A stretch of DNA of 64,000 bases from Buddleja alternifolia (Eukaryota; Streptophyta; Magnoliopsida; Lamiales; Scrophulariaceae), in the NCBI GenBank assembly GCA_019426215.1, contig CM033394.1, positions 42,344,423 to 42,408,422 of the forward strand. The letters run 5' to 3'. Positions within the stretch are counted from its first letter, which is position 1, and each line of letters starts with the position of its first letter. The translations under genes were made by a program, and so were the position numbers. Shown piece after piece: positions 56,575-64,000 of the stretch. A model generated the notes under the pieces. It was not told where the DNA came from. It worked only from the letters and a program-made list of their open reading frames with translations, and made no database searches.

Positions 56575-57068
56575 TATCGAGGGACGGTGACAAACCAAAA
56601 GACTGATTATAATACTTATTCTAAACTTGGTTGAGCGAGGTAGTTTCTGAATTGTAAATGAATATTTTCTAAATTATCAAAAAATATTACCAACCTTCTG
56701 CACGAATTTCACATGAACTCCAAGTTGGTTCAATGTAACATAATTTTGTACGTATTTGGTGACAAAAACACTTCCAAGGCACTCATTCGCTCTATTTTTA
56801 ATCTTTTGGTCCTTCACTCATTTCTACACTTCTTGAGATCTCTAAATCATGACTCATCATTTCTTACTTTTTTATTTAACAAATGTATAATTCTGCTTCG
56901 TGCGTGTTTAAAAAAATGGTTAGACACATTATTCGGACAACTTAATGTTAAAACAAGGCATGACCGCAATTGCGCCAAACTATGTACTTGAGCATGCGCA
57001 TTTTTGGGTCCATATTGCACAGTCGTTGATTTCATTTTGGATTGTTCTTCAGTAATTGTTGTCTCTTT
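56575..57068. other. Intergenic
   Basis: Open frames here (56713-56991, +) lack family features and codon character; nothing assignable. Confidence 0.35.
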
Positions 57069-57444
57069 CACTTAAAAAAAAAAATTAAGTATTGACAATA
57101 AAAATATATGTCCCGATTTGAAGTCGTGGGTTACAGCAGTCTAAGCCCACAACTGATTTGCTCGTGGTAGAAGTTTCATATTGCAATGTTGACGTCAACC
57201 GTGGTGGAAAAGAATGTTAACGATTTTGAGCTGTAACTAGTCGTGGTGGTAAAAAAAATATGCAAATCTAGCACCTTTTGACAATGACTAAAACACTATA
57301 GTATTTGCAATGAACAAAACATTGACAATGGCTATAAGGCGTGGGCAATATTTTGTCCATACTTGCAGATACCATGCCAAATCATGGTCAATCGATTTTG
57401 ACCATGACAAATTGACATGGGCAAAAATCAAACTTTTTGTAGTG
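57069..57444. mobile_element. CACTA-like non-autonomous element (candidate)
   Basis: Right end CTTTTTGTAGTG is a standard CACTA terminus. A left end CACTTAAAAAAAAAAA is weaker. CATGGTC/GACCATG/CATGACA motifs cluster at the right end as subterminal repeats. Confidence 0.4.
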
Positions 57445-57924
57445 CTTCTAGCTCATATATAGTATAGTTTAGTTTTAGAAATCATTTGGATAATGCAAAA
57501 ACTGTTACTATTTACCAGAAATATGTCAACATATAAAAATTATATTACTCACTCGTATTTAATTAAAATATTAACTACCGTATTTGATTGCAAGTTATGA
57601 CGGTCTTTGGATAAGTTATTTTATATAAAATTATTTTAAATATTCTACAAATGTTTACATCTTATAAGATGTTTTCGAAAGCTTATAAGATGTTGAATCT
57701 TATTTTTACGAAAATTCTGAAAGTACTAGAATAAAATAGGACCATAATTAGTGCAAATATGTAATAAGATGATCACTAAAGAGGTTTATTAAAATATTAA
57801 AATAAGTTAGGATTTCAAGATTATTTTTAATGAGCTTATAAGCTCCTCACCAATACCTTATTTTGTGATCATATAAGGGGAACTTATAAACTCAACCAAA
57901 GACCCTTTATCTATCACCAAGAGA

Positions 57925-58059
57925 AGCGGAATGGATCTTCTATCCCACAATGGTGTTCCACAGTGGTGTCACATCATTATTAATTGGCAGTTTTTTTTAA
58001 ATGGACATTTGTCAATTTCATAATGATGTGACACCATTGTGGGATAGAAGATCCGCTCC
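57925..58059. mobile_element. Foldback MITE, ~135 bp
   Basis: GGATCTTCTATCCCACAATGG near the left end and its reverse complement CCATTGTGGGATAGAAGATC at the right, with GTGTCACATCATTA / TAATGATGTGACAC inside. Nearly the whole element folds back. Same family as 42586-42754. Confidence 0.75.
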
Positions 58060-58084
58060 GAGAAAGAAGTTGGTTGAAAGGACT

Positions 58085-58300
58085 CTGGTCGCTTAAGTAA
58101 GATTAGATCTCGTGTTCAAATCCTTATAGATGCAAAAAAGCTTCTTTGGAATAAATTCCCACCAACTGCATCTGACAGTAGATCGAGGATAATATTTGTT
58201 ATCGGAGTTTGATCAGAACATCTTGGGGGAGATCCCCACAACTGCACTGAACACTTGGGAAAAAGAAAAACCCATTTATCTATCACGTGGGAATCCATTC
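58085..58300 (+). mobile_element. SINE-like sequence (candidate)
   Basis: A B-box-like GTGTTCAAATCC near 58113 lies ~25 bases after CTGGTCGCTTAAG (weak A-box). The body contains GGGGGAGATCCCCACAACTGC. No clear tail or duplication, so boundaries are loose. Confidence 0.35.
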
Positions 58301-58931
58301 TCGATGGACTAAGAAGTTTCTTCTTTTTTTCCCTAGATTGTTAATTATTTAATTAATGTAAGGAGAGAAGGACAAAATAAAATTTCCTCTCATCCATACA
58401 TGTCCAAAGAGGTTAATTGAGATGAAATGTTAAGTGATGTTATTAAAATGATCATTAATTATGACTATGCATAAATGACAATGATTATCATTTTACCACT
58501 ATGATTTACAAACGGGATGTTAGAAAAGAAACAAATAAGAGAAAAATAGTGGACGAAGACATTTACTTGGTTAATTAAGTAATATATATATTCAATAGAG
58601 TATTACGGAATCTTATTAATATTTGAGTTATATATTACTAGAGACATGCATGCTCAAATTCTTTATGAGTGCCTAGGGCTACAACATCTATTCTGAAGTT
58701 GAATCCCGCAATATTCATGGTTTTTATTTCCAATAATTCACATTATATATATCAAAGTTTAGGTAATAATTAGTTAATAATGACAAGAATTGTGTTGATG
58801 CCAAGTCCTTATAATATATATATATCGGTTTTTGTTATCCATAAGTATCAATAGTGGTAGTTTTAACACAATGTGTTTTATCACTAGTGGTCAGGTAGTG
58901 ACAATATATACACAATTCTTATCACAACTAT

Positions 58932-60016
58932 TGTTGCCAAACTTCAATCTGTTTCTCTAATTTAGAACTGGAATATAGAAATTGTAAGGTGACTGAAAAC
59001 AGGAATAATTCGAGGCGAGAGAAGACTCTCTGTCCTTAACACGAAATTGCCCTGTTATAGGTCGTATGGGTAGTGCAAACCCAAGATACAATGAATCCGT
59101 TCTGAGATAGAACTACTTTAAATCTAAACTCACGGACTTTTTTTGCTGAAAAACTCTCAAGGGAAGAAGGAGGAATGTACATAATTGTTGTGTGTTGGTG
59201 TGTCTAATTCCATTATGCAGAGGCCCTTTTTATAGGCACGAAAAGTCGGATTTTGAAAAATCAGCATTAAACTCTGATATTAATCAGACTTAATTTTGAC
59301 ATTAGTGCACAATGTAAAATCAAATAATTTTCAGTTGTTTCACCTGACCATTTGACTAAAATTGAAACGGTTGGCTGTCATCCTTGAACATTTGAATTCC
59401 CACCTAAAGCACAAAGCACCATATTAAATCCGATGAGATCATGGCCAGCAATCTCATGCATACAATTTTCCATCTCCGTTATTTTGCGCGTTGGATTCAA
59501 AAGAATCTAATGGTTAGGGATTTCCAGGGATTTAATTTACTTAAATAAATAATTTAATTAATTAATTAATTAATGAAAATTTATCTATAAAATTAATATT
59601 GGACCCAGGCCCAAGTCCCACAACCTTGGCCCCGGGTCCAGGTCACTCGAACTTGAACCTGTGAGTGGGCGGCCCGTGGGGAAAGACCCATTAAGCTAGG
59701 TCCTCCCCCATCCCAAAAGCTTCTTCAATCAAAGGAGCTACCCCTTTATCCCCAAAAATTGTATATAAACCATCACAATTTCTTATTCATTTTCTATGTG
59801 GGATAATGAACATTTCACATGTTCAATCAACACACTTTGGCACTTAATGTCTTATTTGTCCGAAATCTGATTTCAGAAATTCGAGGTGCTAAACATATCT
59901 ACTCATTACGTAGATTAATATTACTCATAATATCTAGTATCCTGGATGCTTGAGTTGTTTGAATTTCGTAGTCAAAAGTTGAGTTTATCACACTTTCGCT
60001 ACTAACATTTCCAACA
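58932..60016 (-). mobile_element. Probable solo LTR (reverse orientation)
   Basis: On the reverse strand it runs TGTTGGAAATG...GGCAACA (TG...CA ends), ~1.08 kb, with a promoter-like CTATAAAAAGGGCC near 59240 and TATATA near 59765. No polypurine tract, primer site or coding on either side. I see no 5-bp duplication (ACTAT left, TTTAT right), so either the ends have decayed or the boundaries are off. Confidence 0.4.
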
Positions 60017-60655
60017 TTTATTACATTTTAAATTTGGCAAATAACACTGCAATTTTCCCCCACCCTAGTATTTTGGCCCCGGGCTATTCTATGGTGGATC
60101 AAGTTTATTGGAACCGATCCATTTATACATAGTCATATTCGGGTGGTTTTTTTTTTTTTTTTTGGTTCTTGTTTTATTGCTACTCCCTTGATTATACACC
60201 ACCATATTTGGGTGAGAAAAGTTTTTACTGTTACACCCTTGTAATTAAGGGTATATGGTTAACCGACTCCAATAAACCCGATCAATTATGAATTTATCCC
60301 ATCATGCTTGAGATTAGCCTTTTTCGGGGTGGAAATGATATTTTTATGCAATAAAAAATAAATCGCCAAGAGGAAAACTGAAAAAAAAAAATTATGTGCC
60401 GACCAATCACCTCAAGTAGATTGGTGGATTTATATATATTAAAAAAATAAAATCACAAAAATGAGTTTCAGTAAAAGTGCAACAAGAATCTCCGCTTTAT
60501 TAGCGGATTTATTAAAAATAGCAAGTTGGATCAAACTGCTTATCAAAGATTACAATTCTTTGTGACTTACTACACATCTGTTACAATACTATTTATGATT
60601 GTAAGCGGGGATTCATAACAAAATCTACTGATAATGGGGTTTGATCCAACTTTAC

Positions 60656-60830
60656 AGAGATTTGTAACATGTTTAAACAGTCAATCTCAAAAAATGATTG
60701 TGTAGCTAACACGATCAAAGCCACAGATGAATCCATATGTGAAATAAAGAAAAGGATCGAAGAACTATTATTCTATCACTTAAGCCTTTGGAATGCTAGT
60801 AAAACATTGAAGTTATTATTCATGTATGGT
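60656..60830. repeat. Paralogous copy of the hAT target region
   Basis: Aligns with 61684-61741 joined to 62648-62780 (GATTTGTAACAT, GTAGCTAACACGATCAAAGCC, CATATGTGAAA, ATTATTCTAT, AACATTGAAG). Contains the uninterrupted site AACACGAT at 60708-60715. Confidence 0.75.
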
Positions 60831-63681
60831 CAACATCATCCAACCTCAGCTCTGCCAACCGACCAGCCAAGCTCTCCCAGGATGGTGAATCTTCTCGCAA
60901 AATTAAAAACCATAAATTAGCAATGCCTAAAATGAGCCAAAAAGAAAAATGAGCCAAAAACAAATCAACAATTCCATTTACATTACCTTTCAACTTAATA
61001 ATTTTTGTAGCCGATATATGTTTTGAAGGATGTTTTTCAAGTAGCAATGCTAAGAATGAGCCACTGGGCCCTCTTGTGCTGCTCCAATCAAAGTTTTTAC
61101 TTTTGATTAGATCAAATTCCCTTGCTCGTTCAAAATCAATTTTCGTGTGTTGTAGCATCTCAAACAACGATAACCCTAATAAATACATGTCTGCTTTAGG
61201 AGTTATTTTGTTCGGACTTGTCTTCAACTCCGGTGCCCGGTATGCTCTATTTTCACCCGATTTTGATGTAGAACGAGAGTTGAAGTTCCCATATCAAAAT
61301 ATATTCCTGAAAAATAAATGCACAACGACATATTAGCATCACCACCATCACTAGCCCGATCTCCACAAACCAAGAACGATATAACTCTCTTTACAAACAA
61401 ATATAACCATATAGAACTAAAAATAATCAGCCTAGAACAACAACTAAAAGGCTCAAACATTTAATACAGGCCTTCAAAGGACTCTCACCCGAATATCTAG
61501 AAATATTTTACCCTCTTGACATTATTAGTCACTGTGTCAATCCAACAATCAATTTTAACTAACAAACACCTATTTGACGCAATAACATATTATAATATTG
61601 ATATACCCACTTCAATTTGGCTCAATATACTTGAGGAGATTAAGATCATTATAAAAAATTAATAATATAAATTATAACAAAAGATTTGTAACATATCTGC
61701 AAACAGTTAGTCTAAAGAAATGATTTTGTAGCTAACACGATTAGGGGTGTACATAAACCCGTCCAAATCACCCGATCCGCAAAACCCGTCCCTAACCCGT
61801 CGGTTTTTATTTATTTTTATTTTTTATTAGCAGTTTAATTATTTTACTACCCGCAAGCATCGGGTCGAGTTGCAGGTATGTAAGTTAAAACCCGCTTATA
61901 CCCACCCGCCCGCCACATATATGTAATTATATATATTATTTACATAAGTACCATTGTTTCTAGTTCTTAAAGAACCACAACCTTTACTCGTTTTTTAATG
62001 CAGAGTTCCCAAATCTCCATACACTCCATCAAAGCTTCAACCTCTCCATTTCTCCATTCTCACTGATTCATGGCTATTCATCTTTACAAGAATGAGAACT
62101 ATTTTCTTGTGCTACTTTTATATATTTTGAGTTCTCAAGTCCTAATCTCCAAACATCTGAAATGTTATTGACTTTACTTTACTAAGGAATTTATTTCACA
62201 ATTCTTCCAAAAATTTACATAGTCAAACTCTGTTACGCACACTGAAAAGAGCCCTCATTTGAGAAGACCCATTTAGCTAAAGAGGTAAAGAATTAGAATA
62301 GACAATCAGTTGGCTAAAAAAAAATTTGAAATGTTTAGTACTTATGGAATTTACATCTCAAAAATTTTGAACCAAGCTTTTGTGGGCTAATTTTCTAATT
62401 TCTACTTTTCTCCCTCGTGTTTTCATTATGTTTTTTGGTGGGAGAGAGTGGAGAAATAAACATGGAGTTCGGTGACCCATAAACCTGCCAATCCGACCGC
62501 CAATTAGTAAAACCCGACCGAGCTGAACCACTCCGATTTTGAAAGATATATAAACCGCTGCAGTTTGAAATTTTATAAACCCACTTGTATCGTGTCGTGT
62601 AGATTTTTAATGGTAAAACTGACCGAACTCGACCACGTAAGCGCCTAAACACGATCAAAGCCACATATGAATTCATATGTGAAACAAAGAAAGGAACCAA
62701 ACCACCATTATTCTATAATTTAAGTGATTGTAATGTTGGTCATTGTAATGCTGGTCAATTTAAACCCCATTAACATTGAAGCTATATAAACAACTCAAGA
62801 GCAACCCTCAGATTCCTCAGGAATTAACTTTGATAATCATACCATCAATGATTATTCGATTTACTATTATCAACACTTCAATATTATATATTGAACACAA
62901 GCATAAGTACACACACAATCCGTATATTCCCACTAAATCAAAGATACACAACAATCCAAGGAAAACTCACCCAAACCTAAAGTCCGTGATTCTTATGTTG
63001 TCATTTGCCCCAATGAAATATTTTTTCTCGATATGTCTCTGTGTATAATCCCTCGGCTGTGGATGAAGTCTAGAGCTTTAGCCAATTGCCCAAAGTAATT
63101 TCATGCCACTTCTTAAGCGAGCTCACTCTTTAACAGTTTCTCCAATGTCCATCACTACATCAAATTTAGAACGGTTAGACAATTCTATATATGTTTAATT
63201 ATGAATGTTATTATCTAAATATACATTTTTTATTTACTTAGGAAAATAATCCATAGCAATCTATAGAGTCCTCGTGTACTCAGTACTAGATTTTGTGTGA
63301 TCAAAATTATCCGAGTCTTCAGACAATAGTACTCCATCCTCTATCCAAGAAGGATGATACCGAATAATATTTGTATGATATAAAGTAGCCATCATCTTCG
63401 CCTCCCTATTCAATTCGGATTTCAAAAAACAATTATCAAAGAAGGTATGATTTTGGAAGATTAGTAGAGAGAAAATTATTTTGATAGGTTTACCCTAGAT
63501 GTTTAAACTGACTGTCCTCAGTGCACTTAATCCTTTTTACTGCATATAGTGAGTGCATCATCAATCTAGGTCCGACAGAAGTAGACACTGACGTATCCAC
63601 CTTTCCTTGCAATTCAAAATAGGATAACATTGATGTATAGTATTGTAGGTGCTGAAACATCAAAATTGAAAATACCTCCAT
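60820..63681 (-). pseudogene. Protein kinase of eIF2-alpha-kinase type, decayed multi-exon
   Basis: Kinase subdomains appear in order on the reverse strand: the ATP-binding Lys block LYAVKRIKC (63490-63550), a helix-C block ELNREAKMMATLYHTNIIRYHPSWIE (63350-63420), a QLAKALDFIHSRGIIHRD catalytic loop (HRD at 63035-63043), a damaged DFG (DFR, 62979-62984, extra base), AYRAPEL (APE 61228-61236), KADMYLLGLSLFEML (61150-61200), an LLEKHPSKHISATKI block near 61010, and a last exon 60903-60820 ending RLAELRLDDVDHT. The NIIRY..SWIE string and the FERAREFDL stretch suggest the GCN2/PKR-like family. Stops follow ..TRTL near 63255 and ..SELA/..EVA near 63100, and frame changes flank the DFG. The large intron at ~61300-62970 holds the hAT element. 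No Gly-loop seen. Dead gene. Confidence 0.72.
61742..62647. mobile_element. Non-autonomous hAT-type element (906 bp)
   Basis: Begins TAGGGGTGTACATAAACCC and ends GTAAGCGCCTA (TAGGCGCTTAC from the right). Flanked by the perfect 8-bp duplication AACACGAT (61734-61741 and 62648-62655). The empty paralogous site is at 60708-60715. ACCCG/CGGGT motifs crowd both ends. Same terminus type as 736-1532. No coding. Confidence 0.85.
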
Positions 63682-64000
63682 ATTGATTATGTTCTGATGT
63701 GTAAAGTAGAGTCAATTTCCAAATAAACTGAAATCTAATGCTCAATCTATAACATCTACTAATACTTCCAGTCAATTTGAACTGTCTTTATCATTCATGA
63801 AGCCTATTAATATTTGTTTCAAGATTGAAATGACCTCCATATTCGATTATGTTCAGATGTGTAAAATAGAATCAACTTCCAAATAAACTGAAATCTAAAT
63901 GCTCAAATTACAACATCTAGTAATACTTCCATTCAATTTGAACTATCTTTATCATTCATGAAGCCTATTCATATTTGTTTCAAAATTGAAAAGACCTCCA
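63674..64000. repeat. ~160-bp tandem array, running off the window
   Basis: ACCTCCA landmarks at 63674, 63833 and 63994, with GATTATGTTC[T/A]GATGTGTAAA and TTATCATTCATGAAGCC blocks in each unit. At least two full copies. Probably in an intron or 5' flank of the kinase pseudogene. Confidence 0.9.

Noticed and set aside
56713..56991. 92-residue ORF
   Set aside because: AT-driven composition, no motifs, no splice or promoter context.
58932..60016. Confident solo LTR call
   Set aside because: TG...CA ends and promoter are present but flanks do not match, so it is kept only as probable.

Overview
This window looks like a TE-rich euchromatic or pericentromeric stretch of a eudicot nuclear genome. 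It is AT-rich, has plant-type introns, and carries plant-specific transposon families: Sirevirus and other Ty1/copia elements, Mutator-like elements (MULEs) with plant mobile domain or DUF1985/Ulp1 genes, hAT, Harbinger and CACTA-type non-autonomous elements, and tRNA-derived SINEs. I see only one convincing ordinary host gene, at 43094-43969, plus a decayed host-type protein kinase at the right edge. I cannot name the species. A run of Ns and clustered one-base indels mark it as a draft long-read assembly.

Left part, 1-26 kb. A decayed MULE transposase (18-1648, +) is split by a hAT element (736-1532) and followed at once by a ~189-bp tandem array. Facing it is a decayed plant-mobile-domain gene (2814-5183, -). 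An AT-rich degenerate array right of that gene is cut in two by a 19.6-kb Sirevirus composite (5686-25286) flanked by the 5-bp duplication AAATC. The composite is LTR1-gag-pol-ORF3-LTR2-[N gap]-partial ORF3-LTR3. LTR1 lacks its 3' end and is joined directly to gag, so no primer-binding site is left.

Middle part, 26-39 kb. A hairpin-bearing tandem duplication interrupted by a 377-bp MITE leads into a ~2-kb host repeat present in two direct copies (26967-27143 plus 34693-36736, and 36737-38642). The first copy is interrupted by a 7.5-kb MULE (27144-34692) with the perfect 9-bp duplication CTAACAGAG; the second copy shows the empty site. The MULE holds an ATHILA-ORF1-like gene (+) and a five-exon gene (-) coding for DUF1985, a coiled coil, the N-terminal part of a Ulp1/SENP SUMO protease, and a MULE transposase C-terminus with SWIM zinc finger. 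All its splice phases agree, yet it has two TAG stops. This chimera is the most unusual object in the window.

Right part, 39-64 kb. The host gene (43094-43969) encodes an uncharacterised membrane-anchored plant protein. A 4979-bp copia element with 155-bp LTRs (44913-49891, -) sits inside a small tandem duplication that had already received a SINE. The rest is AT-rich intergenic DNA with identifiable small elements: Harbinger-type 53200-54079, Mutator-type 55925-56565, CACTA-like 42017-42476 and 57069-57444, foldbacks 42586-42754 and 57925-58059, and a probable solo LTR 58932-60016. The edge holds a kinase pseudogene of eIF2-alpha-kinase type (60820-63681, -), carrying a hAT insertion with a paralogous empty site and a ~160-bp tandem array running off the window.

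The transposon genes do not cooperate with one another. What the window shows is layered insertion, with target-site duplications and empty sites that give a relative order of events.
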